Assembly: GCF_016411865.1 (NCBI RefSeq)
Contig: NZ_JAEKJA010000014.1
Coordinates: forward strand, 1 to 44,254
Source of the DNA: Acuticoccus mangrovi
GTDB taxonomy: Bacteria; Pseudomonadota; Alphaproteobacteria; Rhizobiales; Amorphaceae
Reading direction: 5' to 3'
DNA: 44,254 nt
The translations under genes were made by a program, and so were the position numbers. Positions 33,020 to 41,432 of the stretch are shown here, piece by piece (within the stretch, counting starts at the first letter, position 1; every line of letters starts with the position of its first letter). The notes below the pieces were generated by a model. That model was not told the origin of the DNA, searched no databases, and saw only the letters and a list, made by a program, of their open reading frames with translations.

Positions 33020-35511
33020 GGGTGAACCTCGTAGCCGCGCGGGGTGTAGACGTGGATCCGGCCGTCGCCCCGGGTGAAGCGGTGCGTGGTGGAGGCGCCG
33101 ACGAGGACGGTGGCGAGCATGTCGACCCGCTCCGCGTCGAGGGCACCGAGGGTGGTGTGGTGGAGCGCTTCGGCGGGGCGGCCGAGGCTCGCGGCGACGA
33201 CCACGGGCGTCGCGGCGGGCCGGTGGGCGCGGAAGATCTCGAGCGCCTCGGTGAGCTGCGACGTGCGGCGCCGCGAGCGCGGATTATAGAGGGCGACGAC
33301 GAAATCGCCCACTGCTGCCGCCTCCAGGCGCCGGCGGATCGCCTCCCACGGCGTCATCAGGTCGGAGAGGGAGACGAAGGCGAAGTCGTGCCCGAGCGGT
33401 GCGCCGAGGCGGGCGGCGGCGGCCTGCGCCGCGGAGATTCCGGGCACCACCTCCACCGCCACGCGGCGGGCGCCCTCGCTGAGGTTGCCGGTGTCGAGGA
33501 GCTCCATCGCGAGCGTCGCCATCGCGTAGATGCCGGGGTCGCCGGAGGAGATCAGCGCCACGTCGCGCCCCGTGCCGGCGAGCTCCAGCGCGTAGCGGAC
33601 GCGGGCGGTCTCCTCGCCGAGGGCGAAGTCGTGCCGGCTCTGGCTGCCGCGCAGATCCTCCACGAGGTCGAGGTAGAGAGTGTAGCCGACGAAGGCGTCG
33701 GCGCGGGCGAGGGCGTCGAGGCATTCGAGGGTGCGCCAGCGCGCGGTGCCGGGGCCGATGCCGACGACGCGCAGGCGCCCGCGTGCCCGCCCCACGGTGG
33801 GGGTGATCGGGCGCACTGCCGCCGCGAGCGCCAGCGTGAGGGCGCCCTCGACGCGCTTGGGCATGATGAGAGCGCCGTCCGGACCGGCGGCGGCGAGCGC
33901 GGCGGCCTCGGCGACGCCGGCGACGCCCACCGCCGCCCGCACCGTTTCGGACGGGGTGGCGAGGCGCGGCTCCTGCGCGGCGAGGGTGGCGGCGTCGAAC
34001 ACGCGCAGCGGCGCGCCGAGATCGGCGGCGACGGCGGCGAGGGCCGCCTCGTCGGCCTTCTTGTCGAGCGACACGACGACGGCGACGGCGCGCGGGTCGA
34101 TCGCCGCCGCGTCGAGCGCGGCGCGGGCGAAGTCTACGGCGGCGGCCGGGTCGGCATGGCGTTCCGCCCCCATGCCGAGCGCCACGCGGCGGGCGACATA
34201 GGTGGGCACGATGTCGGCGTCCGCGGCGGGGTGGATGGTGGAGCGGATCGGCGCCGCACCCGCGGGGAGCGAGGCGAGGAAGTCGAGCGAGGGATCGGGC
34301 GCCGCCCCGCCGCCGGCGGCAAGGTCGGCGGCGAGCCGCTTGAAGGGGCGCGGATCGGCGACGCGCCAGCCCGCCGGCGGGTCGTCGAGCGCGACGCCGA
34401 GGCGCACCTCGCCCTGGGTGGTGGCGGCGGGTGCGACGCCGAACGTCTCACCGAGGAGGGTGGCGATCCGGCCGCCGCCGCGATGGGCGCCGAGGAGGGG
34501 CACCACAGCGCTGCCGTCCTCGGCGAGGGCGAGGAGGGCGGGCTCGGCGGGCTTGTCGGCAAGGTAGGGCGCGACGGCGCGGATCAGGATGCCGGCCGAC
34601 ATCACCCCCACCACCGTGTGGCCGGTCGCGAAGAGGTGGCCGATGTGATGGCGCGCGGCCGCGAAGGGCACGTCGACCGCCTCCGCCTCCACCCGCGCGA
34701 CGAGGCCGTGGAGGCGCGCGTCGATGCCGGCCGCGGCGAGCGTGGCCTTCGCCGCCCGCGCGGTCGCGAGCGCCGAGGGGCCGAGCACCACGACCGCGAC
34801 CGGCGCGTCGACGTCCACGGCCGGCCGCGAGGACATGTCCGAGCTCGCGGCGGGCACGAGGACGGTCGAGAAATAGGGCTTGGGGCCGGGGGGCGCGTCG
34901 TTGAGCGGGGTGATCTCCTGCTCGGGCAAGGTCGCGCGGGCGATCAGCGTGCCGTCGCGCCCGGCAGCCCGGATCAGCGCTTTGACGGCGTCGAAATGGC
35001 GGCCGATCTTGTAGATCACCAGCGCACCGTCGGCGGCGAGGGATGCGCGCAGCCTCTCCGCCGAGGCGGTGGCGGGCAGGATCGTCAATGGCTCGGAGTA
35101 GCGCACCATGCTGGTGCCTGACACCGCCGCGCACGCGGAGGCGGCCGTGACGCCCGGCACCACGTCCACCGCGAAGCGTCCGGCGAGGCGCGCCATCACC
35201 GACGCGGCGCTGCCATAGAGCATCGGATCGCCTTCGCACAGGAGCGCGACGGTGCGGCCGGCTGAGAGGTGGCCGGCGATGGTCTCGGCTGCGGCGTCGT
35301 AGGCGGCCTCGGCGGCGCCATCCCCCGACATCGGGATCGCGAAGGCGAAGTGCTCGGCCGCGCCGATGTGGGCGGCCGCGATGCGGGCGGCGAAGCTTCC
35401 CTGCGAGCTGACGGGGTAGGCGACGACGTCGGCCGCGGCGAGGATGCGGACCGCCTTCAGCGTCAGGAGTTCGGGATCGCCGGGGCCGACGCCCACGATT
35501 GTGAGGGTCAT
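33016..35511 (-). CDS. CobI-CbiG-CobJ triple-domain corrin enzyme
   Basis: An 831-residue cytosolic fusion of three consecutive activities. Residues 1-225: precorrin-2 C20-methyltransferase (CobI/Cbi[28 protein letters not shown]). Residues about 238-570: CbiG/CobE, the lactone-opening deacylase in the cobalt route ([42 protein letters not shown]). Residues 579-831: precorrin-3B C17-methyltransferase (CobJ/Cbi[38 protein letters not shown]). In the CbiG C-terminal part the usual GxGCR is GMGAER. The ATG has GGGAG 8 bases upstream. CbiG-CobJ fusions are known; adding CobI places C20 and C17 methylation and ring-contraction partners in one chain. Confidence 0.9.
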   Translation of the reverse strand: MTLTIVGVGPGDPELLTLKAVRILAAADVVAYPVSSQGSFAARIAAAHIGAAEHFAFAIPMSGDGAAEAAYDAAAETIAGHLSAGRTVALLCEGDPMLYGSAASVMARLAGRFAVDVVPGVTAASACAAVSGTSMVRYSEPLTILPATASAERLRASLAADGALVIYKIGRHFDAVKALIRAAGRDGTLIARATLPEQEITPLNDAPPGPKPYFSTVLVPAASSDMSSRPAVDVDAPVAVVVLGPSALATARAAKATLAAAGIDARLHGLVARVEAEAVDVPFAAARHHIGHLFATGHTVVGVMSAGILIRAVAPYLADKPAEPALLALAEDGSAVVPLLGAHRGGGRIATLLGETFGVAPAATTQGEVRLGVALDDPPAGWRVADPRPFKRLAADLAAGGGAAPDPSLDFLASLPAGAAPIRSTIHPAADADIVPTYVARRVALGMGAERHADPAAAVDFARAALDAAAIDPRAVAVVVSLDKKADEAALAAVAADLGAPLRVFDAATLAAQEPRLATPSETVRAAVGVAGVAEAAALAAAGPDGALIMPKRVEGALTLALAAAVRPITPTVGRARGRLRVVGIGPGTARWRTLECLDALARADAFVGYTLYLDLVEDLRGSQSRHDFALGEETARVRYALELAGTGRDVALISSGDPGIYAMATLAMELLDTGNLSEGARRVAVEVVPGISAAQAAAARLGAPLGHDFAFVSLSDLMTPWEAIRRRLEAAAVGDFVVALYNPRSRRRTSQLTEALEIFRAHRPAATPVVVAASLGRPAEALHHTTLGALDAERVDMLATVLVGASTTHRFTRGDGRIHVYTPRGYEVHP

Positions 35512-35575
35512 GTCATCCGCTCCCGGCGGTCGCGTCGCCGCGCCGCCGCCGTGGTTGTGATGTGGCGCGCCGCGC

Positions 35576-36727
35576 TCAAGGCTTCACCCCCCGCCACTGG
35601 AGGACGGGCATCGCGGGCTTCATGGCGACGAGCCGGCCAACGGGCTCGGCGTGGGAAAGGGCGATGCGTGTCAGGCGGCCGCCGTGGAGGGCGTAGCGGG
35701 CAAGGGTCGCCGCCTCGCCGGACAGGGTGACGGCGTTGGAGACGATCACGCCGCCGGGCGGCAGGCGCTGCCAGAGCGCTGCGAACAGAACGTCGTCGGC
35801 GACGCCGCCGCCGAGGAACACGGCGTCGGGGGGCGCGGCCTCGGCGAGCCGGTCGGCCGCCTCGCCGGCGAGGAGGGTGGCGCGGGTGCACGTCGCCGCG
35901 AGGTTCTCCCGGATCGCCGCGATGCGGGACGGGACGCGCTCGAAGAGCGTCGCCGTGCCGCCGGTGCGGCACCAGTCGATGGCGACGGCGCCGCTGCCCG
36001 CCCCGACGTCCCAAAGATGGCCGGGCGCGCCGAGGGCGGCGAGGGTGAGGGCGCGGATTTCGTCGCGCGTGACGCAGCCGTCGTGGACGAGATCGTCGAC
36101 GCCGACGGGGCCGGGGCGGCGGCACTCCACCGAGACGACGTTGAGCGCGGCGAATTCGCCGGCGACGGAGCGGGCGATGGTGGCCTCGACGGCGGCCTCG
36201 GGGCTGCCGAGATTCTGCAGGATGTGGACGGGGCTGTCGCCGTAGCCGGCGCCCGTCAGGATGGCGGCGATGCGGGCCGGCGCGCCGCCGTCGCGGGTCA
36301 GCGCCAGGAGGCGTCGGCCGGGGGCGGCGTGGGTGAGGATGTCCGTTTCGGGTGCGGCGTGGAGGGAGAGGGTGGTGACGCTCTCCTGCGCCCAGCCGTG
36401 TCGTGCCGCCGCCAGCGCGAACGCGGAGGGCGCCGGGTAGACGCTCATCTCCTCGATCGGGACGTGGGCGAGGAGCGTGGTGGCGACGCCGTAGTGCAGC
36501 GGATCGCCCGAGGCGAGCACCGTCGTGGGGGTGCCGCGCCGGGCGAGGATCGCGGCGATGCCCTCCGAAAAGGGGCGCGGCCAGGGGTGGCGGGCCGCCG
36601 CCGGCACCCCGACCGCCTCGAGCAGGCGGGGGGCGCCGAACACCGCCCCCTCGAGCGCCCCACGGGGCGCGCGAGGGGCGAGGGTGCCGTCGGGAAGGCA
36701 GCCGATCACGGTGAGCCAGGGGGCCAT
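35576..36727 (-). CDS. cobL: Precorrin-6Y C5,15-methyltransferase (CbiE-CbiT fusion, CobL)
   Basis: Methylates C5 and C15 and decarboxylates the acetate chain at C12. 383 residues in two domains: CbiE-type methylase at about 1-200 (SGDPLHYG at 73-80; SEGIAAIL, VYPAPSAFALA) and CbiT-type Rossmann methyltransferase at about 210-383 (WDVGAGSGAVAIDW at 239-252; VFLGGGVADDVL). Fused CobL is the normal aerobe form; anaerobes often have separate CbiE and CbiT. It starts 4 bases after the CbiX-CbiC stop and is followed after 64 bases by the triple fusion, all in one operon. Confidence 0.94.
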   Translation of the reverse strand: MAPWLTVIGCLPDGTLAPRAPRGALEGAVFGAPRLLEAVGVPAAARHPWPRPFSEGIAAILARRGTPTTVLASGDPLHYGVATTLLAHVPIEEMSVYPAPSAFALAAARHGWAQESVTTLSLHAAPETDILTHAAPGRRLLALTRDGGAPARIAAILTGAGYGDSPVHILQNLGSPEAAVEATIARSVAGEFAALNVVSVECRRPGPVGVDDLVHDGCVTRDEIRALTLAALGAPGHLWDVGAGSGAVAIDWCRTGGTATLFERVPSRIAAIRENLAATCTRATLLAGEAADRLAEAAPPDAVFLGGGVADDVLFAALWQRLPPGGVIVSNAVTLSGEAATLARYALHGGRLTRIALSHAEPVGRLVAMKPAMPVLQWRGVKP

Positions 36728-36731
36728 GATG

Positions 36732-38570
36732 TCAGCGGGCGATGGCGTTGAGCGCGGCGCCCGCCATGGCGCTGCCGCCGCGACGGCCGGTGAGCGTCGC
36801 GAACGGCACGTCCGGGTCGAGGGCGACGAGGGCCGCCTTCGATTCCAGCGCGCCGACGAAGCCCACCGGGAAGGCGAGGATGGCCGCCGGCCGCACCCCC
36901 TTGTTGAGGAGATCGATCAGCTCGAAGAGCGCCGTCGGCGCGTTGCCGATCACGACGATGCCGCCCGCGATCTCCGCCGCCGCCCGCCGGATCGCGATCG
37001 CCGAGCGCGTGGTGGCGGCGGCCTCGGCCTCGGCGGGCGTCGCCTCGTCGTTGAGGTGGCAGACGACGCGGGCGGGATCGACGTAACGCGCCGAGATCGC
37101 GTGGCGCGTCATCTCGCTGTCGACCACCACGGGCGCACCGGCGGCGAGGGCGGCGCGCGTCGCCGCCACGAGATCGCCGGAGAACACGAGGTCGTCCAGG
37201 ATCTCCGTGTCGCCGGCGGCGTGGGCGATGCGCTCGGCGACGGGGGCGTTGACCCCGAAACGCTCGAGATCGGCTTCGGCGCGGATGATCGCGAACGACT
37301 TCGCCGTGATCGCCTCCGGGTCGCGCTCATAGAGCACGGCACCGTCGCGCACCACGCTCACCGGCCCGAACGGATGCTTCTCGTGCGGGTAGTGGTGGTG
37401 ATGGTCGTGGCCGTGATCGTGCCCATTATGATGGTGCTCATGATCATGCGCGTCGCCATGGTGATGATCATGGTCGTGAGCGTGAGCGTGAGCGTGCCCG
37501 TGGGCGTGCGTGTGGCCGTGATGGTGGCTGTGCGAGTGACCCTCGCCATGGTCGTGGTCATGCCCATGGTCGTGGCTGTGCCCATGATCGTGGTCATGCC
37601 CGTGATCGTGGGGGAGGAGCACGCGGCAGGCCCCGGTGCAGAAGGTGTCGCACAGGCTGCACGTCTCGACCGAGGAGCCGGGGGCGGAGGCGCCCATGCC
37701 CTCCACGTGATGGTGGTGGCTTTCCTGCGGCGCGCCGACGTCGACCTCGAAGCCCAGCACCTGGGTGCGGTACTTGCACATGCCGCAGTTCATCACCGCC
37801 TGGCCTTGGAGGATCTCGGTGACGCGCTCTTCGAAGGTGTCGAGCACGGCCGGATGGTCGCCGAGATAGGCGGCCTTGGCGAAGTGAATCTCGGGATGCC
37901 GGGCCGCCACGCGGTCGGTGAAACCGTAGATGCGGTCGATCAGGATCCCCGAGAACAGGAAGTAGGGGAACACGATCACCCGGCGGAAGCCGAGCCGCGT
38001 CACCCTGTCGAGACAGGGCTCGACCAGCGGGAAGGTGACCCCGGAATAGCCGATCTCGCACCAGCCGAAGCCGAAGCCCTCCCAGAGGAGCCGGGCGACC
38101 TTCGCCACGTTGGCGTTGGCGTCGGGGTCGGAGGCGCCGCGGCCGATCACGACGAGGCAGGTATCGGAGGCGGGAGCCTCGCCGTGGGCCGCGTTCAAGG
38201 CGTCGATCGCCGCCTGCACCCGGTCCGCGGCGGCCTTCAGCATGCGCGCGTCGACGCCGAGGTCGCGGCCGTAGTCGATGCGGATGCCGTGCTTCAGCGC
38301 GTAGGCGTTGAGGACGCTCGGAATGTCGTTCTTGGCGTGCGAGGCGGCGAACAGCATCCCCGGCACGGCGAGGACGTGCTCCACGCCCTGGCCGCGCAGT
38401 TTGTCGAGCCCGTCGCGGATGACGGGATTGGCGAACTCCAGATAGCCATACTCCACCGGCCATTGCGGAAAGCGGGTACGCAGGGCCTCCGCCACGGTCG
38501 CGAATTCGGCGACCGCGCTCCCGGAGCGGGAGCCATGGCCGCAGACCATGACCCCGATATGCTCGTTCAT
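36732..38570 (-). CDS. CbiX cobaltochelatase - His-rich linker - CbiC/CobH methylmutase fusion
   Basis: A 612-residue fusion. Residues 1-260: long-form CbiX sirohydrochlorin cobaltochelatase, with catalytic histidines His12 (CGHGSR) and His78 (AASHAKND). Residues 260-265 read MNCGMC, the MXCXXC motif that holds a 4Fe-4S cluster in Bacillus megaterium CbiX; a second Cys group lies at 304, 307, 311 and 315. Residues 321-400 are His/Asp-rich, 41 His in 80, a metal store or delivery segment. Residues about 400-612: precorrin-8X methylmutase (CobH/CbiC), with the probable catalytic His450 in RIAHAAGD. The two enzymes act at the beginning and near the end of the corrin route. It follows the 66-residue gene by 3 bases. 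Confidence 0.92.
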   Translation of the reverse strand: MNEHIGVMVCGHGSRSGSAVAEFATVAEALRTRFPQWPVEYGYLEFANPVIRDGLDKLRGQGVEHVLAVPGMLFAASHAKNDIPSVLNAYALKHGIRIDYGRDLGVDARMLKAAADRVQAAIDALNAAHGEAPASDTCLVVIGRGASDPDANANVAKVARLLWEGFGFGWCEIGYSGVTFPLVEPCLDRVTRLGFRRVIVFPYFLFSGILIDRIYGFTDRVAARHPEIHFAKAAYLGDHPAVLDTFEERVTEILQGQAVMNCGMCKYRTQVLGFEVDVGAPQESHHHHVEGMGASAPGSSVETCSLCDTFCTGACRVLLPHDHGHDHDHGHSHDHGHDHDHGEGHSHSHHHGHTHAHGHAHAHAHDHDHHHGDAHDHEHHHNGHDHGHDHHHHYPHEKHPFGPVSVVRDGAVLYERDPEAITAKSFAIIRAEADLERFGVNAPVAERIAHAAGDTEILDDLVFSGDLVAATRAALAAGAPVVVDSEMTRHAISARYVDPARVVCHLNDEATPAEAEAAATTRSAIAIRRAAAEIAGGIVVIGNAPTALFELIDLLNKGVRPAAILAFPVGFVGALESKAALVALDPDVPFATLTGRRGGSAMAGAALNAIAR

Positions 38571-38573
38571 GGC

Positions 38574-38774
38574 TTAGCGGGCGCGGCGTTTGGCGAGGCG
38601 AGCGCGATGGATCCGGACCGCCGTCGGCAGGAGCGCGAGGACGATGAGCGCCGCCATCGTGATCAGCCCGAAGGCGATGTAGTGGGTATGCCCGGAGACC
38701 TCTCCCACGTGGCCCGGGTGGGCGAACGCGGCGGTCGCGGCAAGGAGAAGGTTGAGAACGATGATCGTGCGCAT
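38574..38774 (-). CDS. Small His-containing membrane protein at head of corrin operon
   Basis: A 66-residue protein: an N-terminal hydrophobic segment or signal peptide (residues 2-18, ending AFA), a short loop HPGHVGEVSGHTHY with five His in 14 residues, a second membrane segment (about 33-52) and a very basic tail (HRARLAKRRAR). Topology suggests the His loop is periplasmic. Similar tiny proteins occur beside cobalamin genes in alphaproteobacteria (I recall the label DUF6732, unchecked). The start is the ATG at 38774 with GAGAGG 4 bases upstream. It is the first gene of the CbiX-CbiC / cobL / triple-fusion / cobM operon. I infer a role in cobalt or other metal handling. Confidence 0.75.
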   Translation of the reverse strand: MRTIIVLNLLLAATAAFAHPGHVGEVSGHTHYIAFGLITMAALIVLALLPTAVRIHRARLAKRRAR

Positions 38775-38960
38775 GGTGCCTCTCGTGTTGGCCGATGCGC
38801 GCACCACGAGGGCCGATCCCACGGCGGGACCGTCATCCGGCAGCCACGGATTTGGCCCCCGAGTTGGGTCGGCCGCACCGCGATCGCTTTCAGTTCCTTC
38901 GAGGAACGCTGCGGCACGGGGGGTATCAGCCGGCGGCGCGCGGCACAAGGGGCGGCTGGA
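38775..38960 (-). promoter_or_regulatory. Structured leader of the corrin operon, riboswitch-like candidate
   Basis: Read on the minus strand, the leader holds several stems: GGTCCC/GGGATC, and CTCGTG paired with CACGAG, whose right arm abuts the GAGAGG SD of the 66-residue gene, so folding could hide the ribosome site. A segment matching the cobalamin-riboswitch core pattern AATCCnnnGCnG is present (AATCCGTGGCTG), with CCCGCC downstream, but the usual B12 box (AGnCAGGAnACC type) was not found. The basis is partial pattern plus context; it may be a degenerate or variant element or coincidence. Confidence 0.3.
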
Positions 38961-39087
38961 AAGCGTTCATTCGGGCAAGCTTGTGCTATGATCATCGTCT
39001 TCGGCCGCATGCGGCCGCTGTTTGACGTGAGGCACGGCCTTTCAATGGCGCCGGCAGCGCCCAAGGTACTGATGGAGTTTTCTGTTG

Positions 39088-39585
39088 ATGCTAAAGATTT
39101 TCGCACCTGCGATCGCCGTTGCATTGATGCTCGGTAGCCCGGCCGTTGCGGTCAACGAGTCGCCGGACATGACCGGCCCCTGGTCGGGCAAGGGCTTCGT
39201 CCAGAAGGACGAGGGGTCGCGTCCGATGAACGTCTCGTGCAAAATCAAGGGTGAGCAGACCGCCGACACGATCGGCTTCGCCGGCGCCTGCCGCGCGATG
39301 CTCATTCTGAAGCGCGAGATCGGCGCGCAGCTCAAGCGGGTGGGAGATCGCTTCGTCGGCACCTACAAGGGCGCCGACGTCGGCATCGCCGAACTCGACG
39401 GCAGCTATGTCGACGGCGAGACCGTCGAGCTGACCATGACCTTCCCGCGCTCCGTCAACGGCGACGACGTCGCCAAGATGACCATCACGACGCCCGGCGA
39501 CGGCACCTTCACGATCGAGACCAGCGACAAGATGGAATCGGGCGTCGAGGTGACGACGTCGTCGATCCTCTTCTCGCGCGACTGA
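39088..39585 (+). CDS. Secreted protein of unknown function
   Basis: 165 residues from the ATG at 39088; a TTG one codon earlier is an alternative, and the upstream TGGAG is 12 bases away. Residues 1-22 are a signal peptide (LKIFAPAIAVALMLGSPAVA). The mature part begins TGPWSGKGFVQKDEGSRPMNVSC, has two Cys (SCKIKG and AGACRAM), and continues as alternating beta-prone segments (DRFVGTYKGADVGIAELDGSYVDGETVEL), suggesting a small periplasmic beta-barrel or lipocalin-like sandwich. I do not recognise a named family. Convergent with the CoxG-like gene (16 bases between stops). Confidence 0.72.
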   Translation: MLKIFAPAIAVALMLGSPAVAVNESPDMTGPWSGKGFVQKDEGSRPMNVSCKIKGEQTADTIGFAGACRAMLILKREIGAQLKRVGDRFVGTYKGADVGIAELDGSYVDGETVELTMTFPRSVNGDDVAKMTITTPGDGTFTIETSDKMESGVEVTTSSILFSRD

Positions 39586-39601
39586 GGCGGAGGCGGACGG
39601 C

Positions 39602-40546
39602 TCAGAAGCCGTTGCTGAGCAGCATCGCGATGACGACGGCGCCGATGATGGCGAAGAGCCAGCGCCAGAGCTTGCTGCCTCCCTCGGACTGATCCTCGGC
39701 GCGGGGGCGGCTCGGCCTGCGTGCCGAGAACGAGGTCGACGAGGTGGGCCGCCGCCATTCGGCGGGGGGCTCGGCCGCGGGGCCCTCGTCCTCGGCCGGG
39801 ATCACGGTGGCGCGCTCGTAGTAGATGTCGTCGGTGGGGGTGCGGGCGGGCCGCTCCTCGATCCATGCGCCCGTCGCGTCGGTGGCGGGGCTCGCCTCTT
39901 CCACCTCGTGCTCCCGTTCCAGCTCGGGCTCCCGTTCCACCTCGGGTTTCTTGGGGGAGACCTCCGCACTCGCCCACTCGTCCGCCGCGCTGGCGTCGGG
40001 CTCGCGGCTCTCGGGAAATTCCGGCAGGGCTTCGGCGCCCCGGTCGTGCGGCGGGCTCGGCCGGCGCTGGCTCGCGGGCTCGGTGAGGGCGGCCGGCGGC
40101 GCGTCGTCTTCGAGAAGCAGCGAGAGGCGGGAGAAAAACTCGGCGGCGAGCGTCTTCGCCGTCGACTGCAGGATGGTGTCGGGGATCGAGGCGAGGTCGC
40201 CCGACAGCGCCACCGCCATCTGATAGGCGAGGTTGGTGCTGTCGGCGTCGATGGCGGCGAGGGCGATGTGGGCCCCGCCGGTCGCCGTGCCGAGATGACC
40301 GCCGTCGGCGTTGCCCGAGAGGGCGTAGGAGTTCGGCGGCTCGGCCTTCGTCACCTCGATGATGCCGACGAAGGTGGAGCGCGCCGAGCCGATCTTGAGC
40401 CCGGCGGTGATCTCGTAGCGCTCGTCCGACAGCCGTGTCAGCGCCTGACACCCCGGGATCGCCTGACGGAGGATGACAGGATCCCGCAACGCATCGAACA
40501 CGCGCGACTGCGGCGCGTTGATGACCCTCTCGCCCGTCAATTCCAC
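39602..40546 (-). CDS. CoxG-like SRPBCC protein with C-terminal membrane anchor
   Basis: 314 residues. Residues 1-150 are a CoxG-type SRPBCC domain (MELTGERVINAPQSRVFDAL, IPGCQALTRL). Residues about 150-290 are a disordered Pro/Glu/Arg-rich linker with an EREPELEREHE run. The last 18 residues (LFAIIGAVVIAMLLSNGF) are a hydrophobic tail anchor, placing the domain on the cytosolic face of the inner membrane. CoxG proteins assist maturation or membrane attachment of CO-dehydrogenase-like molybdenum enzymes. No CoxMSL genes are in the window, so this is an orphan. The start is a GTG at 40546 with a weak SD. Upstream, 40547-40738 holds no gene. Confidence 0.85.
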   Translation of the reverse strand: MELTGERVINAPQSRVFDALRDPVILRQAIPGCQALTRLSDERYEITAGLKIGSARSTFVGIIEVTKAEPPNSYALSGNADGGHLGTATGGAHIALAAIDADSTNLAYQMAVALSGDLASIPDTILQSTAKTLAAEFFSRLSLLLEDDAPPAALTEPASQRRPSPPHDRGAEALPEFPESREPDASAADEWASAEVSPKKPEVEREPELEREHEVEEASPATDATGAWIEERPARTPTDDIYYERATVIPAEDEGPAAEPPAEWRRPTSSTSFSARRPSRPRAEDQSEGGSKLWRWLFAIIGAVVIAMLLSNGF

Positions 40547-40738
40547 GATATTGTCTCGTTACATTTAGGTTGCCTTCGTCTGAAATAAGGATGCTGCCCA
40601 GTTCCGTCAAAGCGCAGCGCCGATTGCCCGATATGCGGCGGGCCGAGGGGGGCGCCCCCGGGCGCGAGCGCGCGGGCCGGGGAGGGTGGAGATTGCCGCT
40701 CTGCGAGAGGCGGCGGCCCGACGGGCCGGCGGGATGGC

Positions 40739-41257
40739 TCAGCCGGACGGAGCGGCGGTCGCGTCGAACTTCGGAATGGCCATCTCGGAGGCGGGCGTCG
40801 GCTCGATGCCCGGCCAGTTGGCTTCCGCCTTGTCGATGTTGCCCGCGACGTCCTCCTCCCAGAAGGAAACGACGTTGGGGGTGATGTTCAGGTAGAGCTT
40901 GCCGTCGCGGATGCGCCAGAGGTGGGGGTTGCCGGGCACCTTGCCGCCTTGGGCGACGCCGTAGGCGCAGTGCCCGTCATATTGCGGCGCGAAGCGGGCG
41001 GGATCGGCGAGGAAACGATCGCGATTGTGAGCGTTCGCGAAGGCGAAGGCGGCGCCGTTGTAGGTGGCGGTGAAGCGCGGTGAGCCCGGCACGGCTTCGG
41101 GCTGGGCGGCACCGAGCGGCGCCTGCTCGAGGTCGAAATAGGCCACGACGTCGTAGCCGGCGTTGGCGTAGCCGCTGGCGTTCACATACTGCTCGCCGGC
41201 GGTGGCGGCGGAGGTTGCAAGGAGCGCCGCGCCGAAGATCGCAATGAACCATCGCAT
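40739..41257 (-). CDS. Secreted YHS-domain protein
   Basis: 172 residues from the ATG at 41257 with GGAGG 9 bases upstream; a longer frame to 41341 has no signal peptide at its front. Residues 1-21 are a signal peptide (MRWFIAIFGAALLATSAATA). The core YVNASGYANAGYDVVAYFDLEQA... with NAHNRDRFLADPARFAPQYDGHCAYGV is the YHS-type fold widespread in proteobacteria, with one conserved Cys and several His that could bind metal or haem. LWRIRDGKLYLNIT and a Trp-containing C-terminal helix (NWPGIEPTP) follow. Usually annotated only as YHS domain-containing protein; function unknown. Confidence 0.85.
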   Translation of the reverse strand: MRWFIAIFGAALLATSAATAGEQYVNASGYANAGYDVVAYFDLEQAPLGAAQPEAVPGSPRFTATYNGAAFAFANAHNRDRFLADPARFAPQYDGHCAYGVAQGGKVPGNPHLWRIRDGKLYLNITPNVVSFWEEDVAGNIDKAEANWPGIEPTPASEMAIPKFDATAAPSG

Positions 41258-41432
41258 GGGACTGAGCCTCCGTGGGCCGGGCATGGCCCGCATCCTTTCA
41301 ATAATGGCTCCGAGCGTGGGATGCGGATCACGTTGCATCACGAAGAGGTGGTGACGGGCGCGGCACCGCGTCGAGATGTTTGCCAGCCGGTCGAGGCTGC
41401 GCCATGTTTTATGGAACTCAGGAGATCGACTC

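Noticed and set aside
37380-37620. Short tandem repeats as a CRISPR or minisatellite
   Set aside because: The unit is codon-based (His-Asp/His-Gly/His-Ala) inside a real reading frame, with no spacers.
36525-39137. An 870-residue plus-strand frame across the corrin operon
   Set aside because: It includes Val/Met-rich stretches produced by the complement of the His linker; CbiX and CbiC motifs on the minus strand are decisive.
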